Part shown: piece after piece, positions 8,084 to 15,938 of the stretch
How the letters are laid out: each line of letters begins with the position of its first letter
Position numbering within the stretch: position 1 is the first letter of the stretch
NCBI GenBank assembly: GCA_027314465.1
Contig: DAHVAU010000031.1
Span: forward strand, 1 to 24,386
From: Microcaldota archaeon
Lineage (GTDB): Archaea > Micrarchaeota > Micrarchaeia > Micrarchaeales > CABMGC01
Direction of reading: 5' to 3'
DNA: 24,386 nucleotides
Program-made: the position numbers and the translations under genes
The notes under the pieces: model-generated
The model's input: only the letters and a program-made list of their open reading frames with translations
Databases searched by the model: none
Told to the model about the DNA's origin: nothing

Positions 8084-8131
8084 CAAAAAGCACTGTTTTA
8101 TTACTTTATCTTCACCATTATAGTGTCGACG

Positions 8132-8141
8132 TTTTATAAAA
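8132..8141. promoter_or_regulatory. Palindrome TTTTATAAAA upstream of the AbrB-like gene
   Basis: A perfect 10-bp palindrome ends 11 nt before the ATG at 8153. It looks like a TATA box but is too close to place the transcription start before the ATG at the usual 25 nt. It may be an operator, or the gene may use weaker TATA-like sequences near 8104-8122. An AGGTAGG ribosome-binding-like sequence (8141-8147) follows directly. Confidence 0.35.
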
Positions 8142-8152
8142 GGTAGGGTATT

Positions 8153-9022
8153 ATGGCGAAGGTGTTCAAGTCGCAGAAGGGCAGGCTAGTGGTGTACATA
8201 CCGCAGGACGTTGTAAGCGAACTTGGCCTGGCCGAGAGCGACGAGGTAGGCTTCTTCAGGGGAAAGGGCAGATCGTACATATTCGTGAAGAGTTCAGATG
8301 TGGGATCAATGCTGTCTGGAGAGGGCAGCGAGCCTGCAGTTAAGCTGCAGTCACAGCAGCCGCAGCTCACAGCGCAGCTCTCGGACCAGGACCTTGAGGT
8401 GCTCAAGAAGATAGACACCATAAGGTACGAGAACAGGACCACGGATAACATAAACAAGGTGCTCGACGAGAAGGACAGGAGCACGCTCCAGATGCTGATA
8501 CTATCGGGGGTGGTTGGCAAGTTCAGGAAGAACGGCAGGGAGCTATACAGCATATCAAAGCAGGTGTACGACAGGTACCTGATGAGGAAGAAACCAGCGG
8601 CGCCTCAGCAGCCTGCGCCTTTCAGCCCTTCATTCAAGACTTCCATAGCCTCGGCAGCCAGGCAGAAGGGGCAGGAACGCGACCAGGACATAGAATCGCT
8701 GGAGAAGAACGGCTTCGTAGTGCTCTCTAGCGAGGCAGAGACGAGCAGGGTGTCACTTATACTAGAGCAGAGCATAAGGAGGGGCCAGGTGCTCGGCACC
8801 AGGTCATTTAGCAAGGATCGGGAGTTCTACATAGTCATAAGGAACTACTTCGACAGGTATGGGTCGGTGATACTTAAAAAGCTGAGGGAGAGGGGCTACA
8901 GGGTGGCCGAGCTCTCAAAGGAGCTTGGGATGCCAGAGAATGGTGCAAGGGCCGTATTGTATCTGCTCGCTGAGAGCGGCGACGTGCTGGAGAAGAAGAG
9001 GGATACGTTCACTCTCGCATGA
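8153..9022 (+). CDS. AbrB/SpoVT-like DNA-binding protein with winged-helix domains
   Basis: A 289-residue putative regulator. Residues 1-50 (VFKSQKGRLVVYIPQDVVSELGLAESDEV) have the swapped-hairpin AbrB/SpoVT pattern: a short strand, Ile-Pro, a helix and Gly-Leu before an acidic turn. A Gln-rich linker follows. The segment at about 82-145 (DLEVLKKIDTIRYEN..., DEKDRSTLQMLILSGVVGKF) looks like a winged helix. A Pro/Gln linker precedes a second helical winged-helix-like region (about 200-289, with LRERGYRVAELSKELGMPENGARAVLYLL as the HTH). The combination is not a standard family known to me and may be lineage-specific. Its targets are unknown. It is divergent from the HD-argS operon and convergent with secG, six bases apart. 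Confidence 0.72.
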   Translation: MAKVFKSQKGRLVVYIPQDVVSELGLAESDEVGFFRGKGRSYIFVKSSDVGSMLSGEGSEPAVKLQSQQPQLTAQLSDQDLEVLKKIDTIRYENRTTDNINKVLDEKDRSTLQMLILSGVVGKFRKNGRELYSISKQVYDRYLMRKKPAAPQQPAPFSPSFKTSIASAARQKGQERDQDIESLEKNGFVVLSSEAETSRVSLILEQSIRRGQVLGTRSFSKDREFYIVIRNYFDRYGSVILKKLRERGYRVAELSKELGMPENGARAVLYLLAESGDVLEKKRDTFTLA

Positions 9023-9027
9023 ATGCG

Positions 9028-9180
9028 CTACAGCAATAGCGCATGGTCTAGTATTATCACTGCCACTACGAACACTGCCACTACGGCAAGAACTATCCTT
9101 GGGTTCATTGATGGTCCTTTCTCCGGGGCATCATAGAAGCTCAGAACCCCTGCGCTGCTCTGCGGTGTTGCAAGTTGCAT
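9028..9180 (-). CDS. secG: Preprotein translocase subunit Sec61-beta (SecG), 50 residues
   Basis: A small tail-anchored subunit of the SecY translocon. The 50-residue protein starts at the ATG at 9180 (MQLATPQSSAG) and contains the archaeal Sec61-beta signature: SSAG, then an aromatic/acidic FYDAPEKGP stretch, an Asn-Pro-Arg turn and one C-terminal hydrophobic helix (IVLAVVAVFVVAVIIL). A longer open frame upstream is an artefact of the promoter and the antisense acidic region. Divergent from the membrane protein gene at 9239 across a palindromic TATA element, about 34 nt from its centre to the ATG. SecY itself is not in the window. Confidence 0.82.
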   Translation of the reverse strand: MQLATPQSSAGVLSFYDAPEKGPSMNPRIVLAVVAVFVVAVIILDHALLL

Positions 9181-9209
9181 AAATACCGCTAATATCTGCA
9201 ACCGTATCC

Positions 9210-9219
9210 TATTTAAATA
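9210..9219. promoter_or_regulatory. Palindromic TATA element between secG and the 9239 gene
   Basis: TATTTAAATA is a perfect 10-bp palindrome. Its centre is about 24 nt from the plus-strand ATG at 9239 (leaderless spacing) and about 34 nt from the minus-strand ATG at 9180, so one TATA box could serve both directions. Confidence 0.5.
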
Positions 9220-9238
9220 TTGAACCAGAATCCCTAAC

Positions 9239-9856
9239 ATGCGCGAAAAGGCCCATAAAGACGCTGATGAGGAAGAGGAAGACCTCGACGATGCATCGCA
9301 AGACGATGACGAGGGTGAAGACGTCGGGCGCAACTACGAGCACAAGGCTAAGAAAGCCGCAGGGCCCCAGGCGCTTGCCCAAGAGCGTCGCGCATCCAAG
9401 CATGCCAGCAACGTGGATATCGGGGAGCCGATGTTCGTGTGGATAATGCTTCTGCTTATAGCCGTTGTTGTAAGGTTCGTGCTCTCATACACCGCGCTTG
9501 TCCCTGTCCATAGCCCCATATATTCGTTGCTTGGGCTGTACATGGGATTTCTGTTCAATCCTCCGGGCATATTCGTCCTGCCACTTATAGTGGGCGCAAT
9601 CATAGGCGCGGAGGTCGGCACCAGGTCGTTTAGCATGAAGTCGAGCGTAAAGAGCGGCCTTCTGAACGGAGTGTACGCTGCAGTGGTGTACATAGTTACC
9701 ATACTGGTGCTGTCAGTGGTACTCGACTACCTGTCGCCAAACGGCATGCAATTGTCCTCGCTGATAAGCAATACGATAGCGCTGCCTGTCGTAACCCTGA
9801 TAATAGTGATAGAGGCATTCGCCATACTCTCCTATTCAAGGAAGACTGACGGGTAA
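9239..9856 (+). CDS. Membrane protein with acidic N-terminal tail, unknown function
   Basis: A 205-residue protein not recognised as a known family. The first ~35 residues are strongly acidic (runs of Asp and Glu), followed by a basic Lys/Arg/Ala-rich linker (about 36-58). Then come about four hydrophobic segments starting at roughly residues 65, 92, 135 and 170, with a Gly-rich segment (VGAIIGAEVGTRSF) between them. The C-terminus is short and basic. The start ATG is about 24 nt from the centre of a palindromic TATA box, implying a leaderless message. The neighbouring divergent gene is Sec61-beta, so a membrane-biogenesis link is possible but only positional. The acidic/basic tail is probably cytoplasmic. 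Confidence 0.7.
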   Translation: MREKAHKDADEEEEDLDDASQDDDEGEDVGRNYEHKAKKAAGPQALAQERRASKHASNVDIGEPMFVWIMLLLIAVVVRFVLSYTALVPVHSPIYSLLGLYMGFLFNPPGIFVLPLIVGAIIGAEVGTRSFSMKSSVKSGLLNGVYAAVVYIVTILVLSVVLDYLSPNGMQLSSLISNTIALPVVTLIIVIEAFAILSYSRKTDG

Positions 9857-9879
9857 TTCGCCTCGCGCGCCGCAGTGTA

Positions 9880-10596
9880 TCACAGGCCTGCTATGCCAAG
9901 GAAATTCGAGAGCAGACCGCGCCCGTTCGACTCGTATTCGTCCTTCACAGCCCTGTAGTCGGACTCCAGCTCATTGCGCGAAAGGCCCTTCAGCTCTGGA
10001 TCGTCATTGAGCCATGTGCCAAACATCTCCTCTGTAAGCTCAAGATGCCCCTGCAGTCCATATGCCACATCGCCTATCCGCACTACCTGGTTTGCGCACG
10101 TCTTGCCTGTAGCAAGAAGCGTCATTCCGCTTGCCAGCGTTACCGTCTCTGCGTGGAGGTGGAATATCTTTAGCCTGTCTGAAAGGCCGTTGAACAGGGG
10201 ATCGGCCCTTCCATGCGAAGTCAGCTCTATCTCAAAGTACGAGCCGCTCACGGCGTCCTTCCAGCCAATCTCCTTTACCTGCGCATTGTGCACTGATCCT
10301 GCGCAGGCCCTTACCGCCATCTGCATCCCAAGGCATACGCCCAGGAATGGGATCCCAGAGCTGATTGCGGACCTTGCAAGCTCCAGCCTCTCTACCATTG
10401 CTGCAGTGGCGTCGTTGGCGCTCTGAGGGCCGCCCATCATGAACACGCATCCGTACTTCTCAGCGGTCTTCGGGAGCCGCATTCCCCTACTCAGACCAAC
10501 AACATCGTAGCCAAGATCCCTCTCGCGCAGAACCGAGGCTATGAGCCCTGGTCCCTCCCTTTCTATATTCTGCACTACAAGCGCCATCTTTCCCAT
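9880..10596 (-). CDS. Class I glutamine amidotransferase (GuaA N-domain-like, COG0518)
   Basis: A 238-residue stand-alone glutaminase-type protein. The nucleophile elbow GVCLGMQ carries the catalytic cysteine, and the His-Glu pair of the triad is likely in GLQGHLELTEEM. FMMGGPQS near residue 53 fits the oxyanion/glycine motif of the family. The archaeal split GMP synthetase subunit is shorter, about 190 residues. The extra C-terminal ~40 residues and the IFHLHAETV segment resemble the stand-alone COG0518 group, whose partners are often unknown. It follows the YchF gene by five bases, with GGTGAT at that gene's stop codon as its ribosome-binding site, so the two share a transcript. No synthetase partner is seen nearby. 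Confidence 0.87.
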   Translation of the reverse strand: MGKMALVVQNIEREGPGLIASVLRERDLGYDVVGLSRGMRLPKTAEKYGCVFMMGGPQSANDATAAMVERLELARSAISSGIPFLGVCLGMQMAVRACAGSVHNAQVKEIGWKDAVSGSYFEIELTSHGRADPLFNGLSDRLKIFHLHAETVTLASGMTLLATGKTCANQVVRIGDVAYGLQGHLELTEEMFGTWLNDDPELKGLSRNELESDYRAVKDEYESNGRGLLSNFLGIAGL

Positions 10597-10601
10597 CTAC
10601 A

Positions 10602-11780
10602 TCACCTGGCGCTGACGATCTTTATCACGTCACCGTCCTTTAATACGTATTCCTTCTGCAGCCTCATCTTGCTCTTCGCGTCAATGGCGTACTTCATGCC
10701 CTTTGCTATATCGCTGTGTATCCTTGCCGCAAGATCATATGCCGTGGAGCCTGCGTCCATGAGCAGTGCGTCCGGGAGAACGTTGCCTGCATGGTCCGTA
10801 TACCTGGTCTCATCCTCCACCGGATATACGACAATCTTGCCAAGCGCTTTGAACACTGCATCGTTAAGCAGGTCTGCAACCTTGGTGCCTGCGCTTGACG
10901 CTATATAGCTGCGCATGTACGCAAGAGCCTTCTTCTGGTCTGGATCCACGTCTCCTGTCACTGAGAAATCCGTAGATCCTGGCAGATAATCTATGATGCC
11001 TTTTGCCGCAGCCTTTACCAGTGCGAGCTCTACTGCAGCTGAGCATCCGAACACCTGCATTCCCTGCAGCCTCTCCCTGAGCCTTTCCAGGGCGCCTTGC
11101 TGGGCCCGGTCCATCTTGTTTGCAGCTACTATAATCGGCTTGTTGATCTTCAGCAGCTCGGCCGCAAAGCGCCTTGTAGCATCCCTGTCCCATGCGATGG
11201 CAGACAGGGAAAGGTAGCTTCTGTCAGCCGCGTCGCGCATCTGCCCCGGGGATGCCCCCAGCCCGGAAAGCAGCTCAGCCAGGGCCTGGTCCCCATCAGT
11301 TCTCTTTGAGAGCTTTGGAATGTGCTTGTGGATTATGTCGGCAAGCCATTCAGTTATCTCGTCGCGCACCATGATCACTTCTGCAGCGGGGTCGCTGCCC
11401 TCTGCCATGTTGCCGTTTATGTCGGTCCTCCCGCTCAAGTCAACTACCTGTATAAGTGCATCTGCGCCTATCAGGTCATTTAGGAACTGGTTGCCCATGC
11501 CCTTGCCCATATGCGCGCCTGGAACAAGCCCTGCAACGTCAACGATGTTTATCGGCATGCGCCTGATGCCTTTTGAGCATACAGAATTCCTGGGATTGCA
11601 CTTCACCCCAAGCCCCACATCCGCGCACTTCCTGCCCACGTACGCAACTCCTAGATTGGGCTTTATGGTGGTGAAGGCATAGTCGGCTATCTGCGCATCT
11701 ACTGATGTAATTGCAGAGAAGAGCGTGCTCTTGCCTTTGTTGGGTGCACCTACCAGTCCTATGAGCAGAGAAACCACCAA
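10602..11780 (-). CDS. ychF: YchF-type translation-associated GTPase/ATPase (MJ1332-like, TGS domain)
   Basis: An OBG-family P-loop NTPase associated with ribosomes. The 392-residue protein has G1 GAPNKGKST (11-19), a conserved Cys-containing stretch VGLGVKCNPRNSVC, G3 DVAGLVPGAHMGKGMGNQFLNDL (about 80-102, in two parts), G4 ANKMD and a C-terminal TGS domain ending KDGDVIKIV. The archaeal form has NKxD, the GTP-type G4, unlike the ATP-binding bacterial YchF. The TTG at 11780 starts the longest frame and lies 24 nt from a TATA element; the next codon is GTG and is an equally possible start. It is divergent from tRNA-Leu and heads a two-gene operon with the amidotransferase. Confidence 0.92.
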   Translation of the reverse strand: MVVSLLIGLVGAPNKGKSTLFSAITSVDAQIADYAFTTIKPNLGVAYVGRKCADVGLGVKCNPRNSVCSKGIRRMPINIVDVAGLVPGAHMGKGMGNQFLNDLIGADALIQVVDLSGRTDINGNMAEGSDPAAEVIMVRDEITEWLADIIHKHIPKLSKRTDGDQALAELLSGLGASPGQMRDAADRSYLSLSAIAWDRDATRRFAAELLKINKPIIVAANKMDRAQQGALERLRERLQGMQVFGCSAAVELALVKAAAKGIIDYLPGSTDFSVTGDVDPDQKKALAYMRSYIASSAGTKVADLLNDAVFKALGKIVVYPVEDETRYTDHAGNVLPDALLMDAGSTAYDLAARIHSDIAKGMKYAIDAKSKMRLQKEYVLKDGDVIKIVSAR

Positions 11781-11800
11781 TACATATGCATAGCAGGCTT

Positions 11801-11808
11801 TAATATTA
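11801..11808. promoter_or_regulatory. Symmetric TATA element between ychF and tRNA-Leu
   Basis: TAATATTA is an 8-bp palindrome. Its centre is about 28 nt from the tRNA-Leu 5' end and 24 nt from the ychF start codon, so it could direct transcription both ways. Confidence 0.45.
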
Positions 11809-11832
11809 TTGTTGAATAAATACCTCTACCAT

Positions 11833-11919
11833 GCGGGGGTGGCGGAGCCTGGTCAAACGCGGCAGGTTCAGGGCCTGTTTCCTTTAGTGGATGCAAGAGT
11901 TCAAATCTCTTCCCCCGCA
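11833..11919 (+). tRNA. tRNA-Leu (anticodon CAG)
   Basis: Class II tRNA of 87 nt. The acceptor stem GCGGGGG (11833-11839) pairs perfectly with CCCCCGC (11912-11918), with discriminator A. The D arm GCG...CGC is at 11842-11860, and the anticodon stem GCAGG/CCTGT encloses loop TTCAGGG with anticodon CAG (11869-11871). A long variable arm has a 3-bp TCC/GGA stem, and the T arm AAGAG-TTCAAAT-CTCTT is at 11895-11911. CCA is not encoded and no intron is seen. It reads CUG codons. Confidence 0.96.
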
Positions 11920-11935
11920 ATCCAAAGGAATCGGA

Positions 11936-13600
11936 TTAGTCCTCCCGTATCTTTTTCTTTGCCAATGCCTCAAGATCAATCTCGAACGCAATGCCCGGTT
12001 CCTCTATGCCGAAGTTCTTGATCACTGCGGGGTGCAGCTCGCCGAAGAATCCCGCGTGCGCCTCTCCTATCAATATCTCCGCGCACCTGCCCTCTATGAA
12101 GCTGCCATGGCCAAACTCCCTTAGCTCATGCTTTATCCCCATCTTGTACAGCAGCCCCTCCACCAATGCCTTTGCCTCGTTGAAGTTGGACCTTGGATGC
12201 ACTGACGCTGCGCACAGGTGATAGGACTCGACTGCGCTGCCACTCTTCACGCAGAACACCATGTCTAGTTCGAACGCGTTCTGCGCCATGCTGTCATGCG
12301 CAGATGCGCCAAGGTTCTTGAGCACCGACGGAAGCAGCCACGTGCGCATCATGCCTATCTCAAGCGTCTTGGGGTTCTTGAGCACAATGGCGTCATTCTT
12401 CTTATCCACGCATGGCTTTACATAATTGGTCTGCTCATTGGTGAGGTAGGAGTTGGCGAACTCGGTGAACCCCATGCCCACCATCAGCTCTGCGGCTTCC
12501 CTGTTCAGCCTGGTGCGCTCCTCAAGCCCCCCTCTTTGCGAGGATATTATTGCCTGAGGGTTGATGTACTCGTATCCGTATCCGATTGCGAGGTCCTCTA
12601 CTATGTCCTGGGCATCGATGACGTCGAGCCTGTACTCAGGCACAGTGACCCGTATGTTCTTTGCGATCAGTGCAGCCTCGTATCCCATCTTGTTTGCAAG
12701 CGAAATGACATTGTCGAACCCTATCCTAACCCCTATCTCGCGCTCTGCCCTTGCGAGGGGAAGGGTTATGCTGCGCTGCTCCATCTCTGGGGTATCCACG
12801 GACCTCTTTCCGTACATGATCCTTACTCTCCTCACATCCGCGCCAAGGTCCAGCAGCATGGCGCCGAGGATCTCAACGGCCTTGTTCACTGCGTATTCAG
12901 ACGTACCTGTCACGTCAACGAACAGGTTCTTTGTCGACATGGTGACGCGAGTCCTTTCCGAATTGAGTATCGGCACAAATGAGGCAACGCCCTGGGAATC
13001 CTCGATCACAGGATAATGCTCCCTGTTCCCCGTCCTGAGCAGGTGCGCATACTCGATGCCCTTGCGGCTCGTATTAAGCACTTGGCTTAGGCGCATGCTC
13101 CTTGTCTCCCCAAGCGGCACGTACTCTATGTCAGACTCGCACCTGTATCTTACCGGCGGCCTGATGGCATCCATGTTGTGCATGCCTATGGCCACCCTGC
13201 GCCTGTTCCTGCCATACGTCTCGCAGAACTTCTCAGTGAACGTCACCAGGTCGGCAAGGGAATCATCGTCAAGCCTAAGCCCCTGCGCAACCACTCCTGC
13301 CACGTAAGGCCTCACGTTCTTTACGTTCCTGTCAACTACTATTTCCAGTGCAGGCTCCTTCTCCGAGATGGCGTAGCTGAACTTCTTCGCCTTGTGGGTG
13401 AAGTTCCTCAGGGCGCGCGCAAGGCCCACTGCGCTTAGAAGATCCGGCCTGTTGGCCGTGACCTCTATGCTGATGCTCTGTGCATCAGCAGCCTCCATCT
13501 CCAGGCCAAGCTTGGCCACCTGCTCCTCAAGCTTCTTCTCATCGAAGCCGGACTCAAGGAGCCTGAATAGGTATCTCTTGTTGATCTTTATTACGGGCAA
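11936..13600 (-). CDS. pheT: Phenylalanyl-tRNA synthetase beta subunit
   Basis: Together with PheS it forms the heterotetrameric class II PheRS. The 554-residue archaeal-type protein starts with an N-terminal domain carrying SIEVTANRPDLLSAVGLARAL (about 42-63), followed by the B3/4 editing-site region, the B5 domain (near ERSITLPLARAEREIGVRIG and DVIDAQDIVEDLAIGYGYE) and the catalytic-like core, which ends with FFGELHPAVIKNFGIEEP. The bacterial tRNA-binding and anticodon domains are absent, as expected for archaea. The start is TTG at 13600, preceded by GGTGAT overlapping the pheS stop. The gap to pheS is four bases, indicating coupled translation. Confidence 0.96.
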   Translation of the reverse strand: MPVIKINKRYLFRLLESGFDEKKLEEQVAKLGLEMEAADAQSISIEVTANRPDLLSAVGLARALRNFTHKAKKFSYAISEKEPALEIVVDRNVKNVRPYVAGVVAQGLRLDDDSLADLVTFTEKFCETYGRNRRRVAIGMHNMDAIRPPVRYRCESDIEYVPLGETRSMRLSQVLNTSRKGIEYAHLLRTGNREHYPVIEDSQGVASFVPILNSERTRVTMSTKNLFVDVTGTSEYAVNKAVEILGAMLLDLGADVRRVRIMYGKRSVDTPEMEQRSITLPLARAEREIGVRIGFDNVISLANKMGYEAALIAKNIRVTVPEYRLDVIDAQDIVEDLAIGYGYEYINPQAIISSQRGGLEERTRLNREAAELMVGMGFTEFANSYLTNEQTNYVKPCVDKKNDAIVLKNPKTLEIGMMRTWLLPSVLKNLGASAHDSMAQNAFELDMVFCVKSGSAVESYHLCAASVHPRSNFNEAKALVEGLLYKMGIKHELREFGHGSFIEGRCAEILIGEAHAGFFGELHPAVIKNFGIEEPGIAFEIDLEALAKKKIRED

Positions 13601-13604
13601 TTCA

Positions 13605-15029
13605 TCACCACTTCCTGTTCCTCAGCCATCCAATGCTATTGCCATAGAGCTCAGTTATGCTGTTCATCGTCGGATCCCTTATCAGCAGCGTTCGTTCAAG
13701 CCCGATGCCCCATGCCAGCACTGTCAGCTTGTTCCTCTTGACCCCGGTTATCTCCTCTCTCACAACCCCCGATCCGCCCATCTCTATCCACTCGTCCCTG
13801 CTCTCTGAGTATGCGAGGAACTCTGCAGCAGGCTCCACGAACGGGAAGTAGGAGGGCTTGAAGCGTATCTTTATGCCTAGGTGCTTGTACACTTTTGCGA
13901 GAGTGTCAAACAGGTTCGACAGCGTGAGGTTCTTGCCTATTATGATGCCGTCGTGCTGGTAGAAGTCGGCAAGATGCCGGTAGTCTATCGACTCGTTCCT
14001 GAAAACCCTGCCAACCGAGAAGAGCTTCACCGGCAGGTCGTAGGCATTGGGATCTGACGATATGGAGCGCACTATGTTGTATATGTGGCGCGCAGACACG
14101 CTGGTCATATGCACCCGCAGCAGCATCTGGCTTGCTGTGTCTGCATCCCACTTGGAGTGCCACCCTCTCTGGTGCGCCCTCCTAACCATAGGTACAAACT
14201 CCATTCCTTCAAGGCTCGCCCCCTTGACATTGGATACGTAGAACGTGTCCTGTGCGTCCCTGGCCGGATGGTCCTGCGGAACGAACAGCGAGTCGAAGGC
14301 CCAGAACGATGACTCCACCGCAGGCCCGGATATCTCCTGAAAACCCATTCCTAAGTATGCGTCCTTGACCTCCTCAATGAGCCTTTTGAGCGGATGCCTC
14401 ATTGCAGGCAGCTGCGCTGCAACTGGCACTTTTATGTCATAGGCCTTAAAACCCCTGTTCTTCCATGCCCCAGTGCTTATCATGCTCCTGTCAAGCGAAT
14501 CCACCATCTCCGCCTCGCCGCTGCCCTGGGCAGCGCCAATGCCCTGCTTGGTTGCGACTATACGCACTATGGCCTTTCGCTCCGTTACTACGCCAAGCCT
14601 CCTCTTTACAAGCTCGTCCCTTCCAAGCTCATCAACACCGAGCCCTTTCTTCAAAGCGCTGCGGCCCGCTTCGGTTAGTCTTACCTCCCCTCCAGCCACA
14701 GTAATCCATCCGTTCTTCTTGGCCCACTGCAGCCCTATGCGCTGCGTGTCGGTGAGTCTGGATACATCCATCTTTCCTTCGGATGCCTTGCGTACAAGCT
14801 GCATCTCAGGCAAGCCGTCCTTGTGGTACTGCTTGCCCTCAGCGCTTAGCTCTGTCTCGCTCTTGCTTGAATACTCGACCTCTACCATGCCTTTGTCCTT
14901 GAGATTCTCAAGGGCCCACATCACCTCATCCTTCCCCAGTCCAGACCTATCCGCGAGCTCCTCCAGGCCGATGCCGTTGCTCGCCTTGAGTGCCTTCAAT
15001 ACCAAGAGTTCGTATCTGTGCACCTTCAA
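13605..15029 (-). CDS. pheS: Phenylalanyl-tRNA synthetase alpha subunit
   Basis: Catalytic subunit of PheRS. The 474-residue protein has N-terminal winged-helix repeats of archaeal/eukaryotic type (about 1-130: HRYELLVLKAL..., LTDTQRIGLQWAKKNGW), then the class II core. Motif 2 is GRVFRNES (340-347) with YRHLADFYQHDG just after, MGGSGVVREE lies before the end, and motif 3 is GIGLER (441-446). The start is TTG at 15029, three bases after the stop of the upstream surface-protein gene; a GTG two codons later is an alternative. The operon order is surface protein, pheS, pheT. Confidence 0.96.
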   Translation of the reverse strand: MKVHRYELLVLKALKASNGIGLEELADRSGLGKDEVMWALENLKDKGMVEVEYSSKSETELSAEGKQYHKDGLPEMQLVRKASEGKMDVSRLTDTQRIGLQWAKKNGWITVAGGEVRLTEAGRSALKKGLGVDELGRDELVKRRLGVVTERKAIVRIVATKQGIGAAQGSGEAEMVDSLDRSMISTGAWKNRGFKAYDIKVPVAAQLPAMRHPLKRLIEEVKDAYLGMGFQEISGPAVESSFWAFDSLFVPQDHPARDAQDTFYVSNVKGASLEGMEFVPMVRRAHQRGWHSKWDADTASQMLLRVHMTSVSARHIYNIVRSISSDPNAYDLPVKLFSVGRVFRNESIDYRHLADFYQHDGIIIGKNLTLSNLFDTLAKVYKHLGIKIRFKPSYFPFVEPAAEFLAYSESRDEWIEMGGSGVVREEITGVKRNKLTVLAWGIGLERTLLIRDPTMNSITELYGNSIGWLRNRKW

Positions 15030-15032
15030 CCA

Positions 15033-15797
15033 CTAAGCGAATACCTTCGCGTATATATAGACCGAGAGCATTCCGACGAGAATTATTGCAAGCAGGTATA
15101 TCTGCTGCGTGTAATCATTGTACATTCTCACGAAGAAGTCTACGACCTCGGCCTGCATAGACTCGTTCACAACATAAGACAGGCTGAACTTGGTAAGGGG
15201 CTCTCCTTCGTACCACGACATCCCGGTGACGTTCTTGTACGTGCCCAGGTAGTTGGGATACGGGTAGTCTGGCGCAGGGTAGACGTATGCTATCTGCGCT
15301 CCCTGCGGTATGTCTATATTCAGCCTGGCGTTCTGCGGAAGCGCCTCGCCGCTTGCGGTGTGCTCGAAGTTGAGCGATGCGCCGTCGAACACGTACGCGA
15401 ACTTTCGCGGGCCCACGTTCTGCACTGCAGTGACATTCTCGGCTATGTAGCTCATTGTAAGTATTGCCTGCGCTCCCTGCGGGTCCTGGTTCATCAGCGG
15501 CCCGGGCAGTATTGTGAAGTTCGATATGCTGCCGTTGGGGCTGAATATGTGCTGAATTAGAAGGTCAGATCCCAGCACATTCCTCCAGCCGTTTATGCTA
15601 AGGTTGAGCGCCTGCCTGTCCCCCAGGTACGTTGTTATGCTAGAATTGCTTATATTGAGGGTGAACTGCTCCACCACCCTGGCGTTTGTACTGTTGCTGA
15701 GTATCACTGTAGTATCAAGATACGTAACGTTCATCGAGGCCAGGACCGTGGTCATAATAAGGCATGCTGCCACGGTATAGAGTAGCAAGGGCTTCAT
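15033..15797 (-). CDS. Secreted, C-terminally anchored, sequon-rich protein of unknown function
   Basis: A 254-residue protein when started at the ATG at 15797. An N-terminal signal peptide (MKPLLLYTVAACLIMTTVLAS) is followed by an extracellular domain with about nine N-glycosylation sequons (NVT, NST, NIS, NSS, NGS, NFT, NVT, NVT, NES) and a C-terminal transmembrane helix (about 232-252) with a short tail. The longer frame from 15824 would run through TATA-like DNA. A TATA-like TTATTATAA centred near 15830 supports the inner start. The family is not recognised; beta-rich composition suggests an immunoglobulin-like or similar ectodomain. It ends three bases before pheS, so it is apparently the first gene of the pheS-pheT transcript. 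Confidence 0.72.
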   Translation of the reverse strand: MKPLLLYTVAACLIMTTVLASMNVTYLDTTVILSNSTNARVVEQFTLNISNSSITTYLGDRQALNLSINGWRNVLGSDLLIQHIFSPNGSISNFTILPGPLMNQDPQGAQAILTMSYIAENVTAVQNVGPRKFAYVFDGASLNFEHTASGEALPQNARLNIDIPQGAQIAYVYPAPDYPYPNYLGTYKNVTGMSWYEGEPLTKFSLSYVVNESMQAEVVDFFVRMYNDYTQQIYLLAIILVGMLSVYIYAKVFA

Positions 15798-15890
15798 GCA
15801 GTTCTTATATAATCCATAAACCAATTATAATAAGCCTTTGCGATGCGCTGCGATCTGCCAGTATGCCATGTCACAGGGCGCAAAGACAAC

Positions 15891-15931
15891 TTTAAAAAAC
15901 CTTTATGGTACATATATCTGCAAATTAAGGT
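15891..15931 (+). promoter_or_regulatory. Promoter and ribosome-binding site of the uL30 operon
   Basis: TTTAAAAAA (15891-15899) fits a TATA box with a start near 15920. AAGGT at 15927-15931 is a Shine-Dalgarno sequence seven bases before the ATG at 15939. This leadered arrangement contrasts with the leaderless genes nearby. Confidence 0.45.
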
Positions 15932-15938
15932 CTAATTC

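Noticed and set aside
9181..9333. Ser-rich N-terminal extension of Sec61-beta
   Set aside because: It is the antisense of the acidic N-terminus of the divergent gene and spans the shared TATA element; the ATG at 9180 gives the usual Sec61-beta size.
11809..12124. Open frames running through tRNA-Leu into the pheT antisense strand
   Set aside because: They overlap a perfectly folded tRNA and a conserved gene.
12296..13016. Plus-strand open frames of up to 228 codons opposite pheT
   Set aside because: Antisense shadows of a conserved gene, with no recognisable protein features.
14394..15036. Open frames of up to 187 codons opposite pheS
   Set aside because: Ser/Leu/Pro-rich shadow translations of the antisense strand of a conserved gene.
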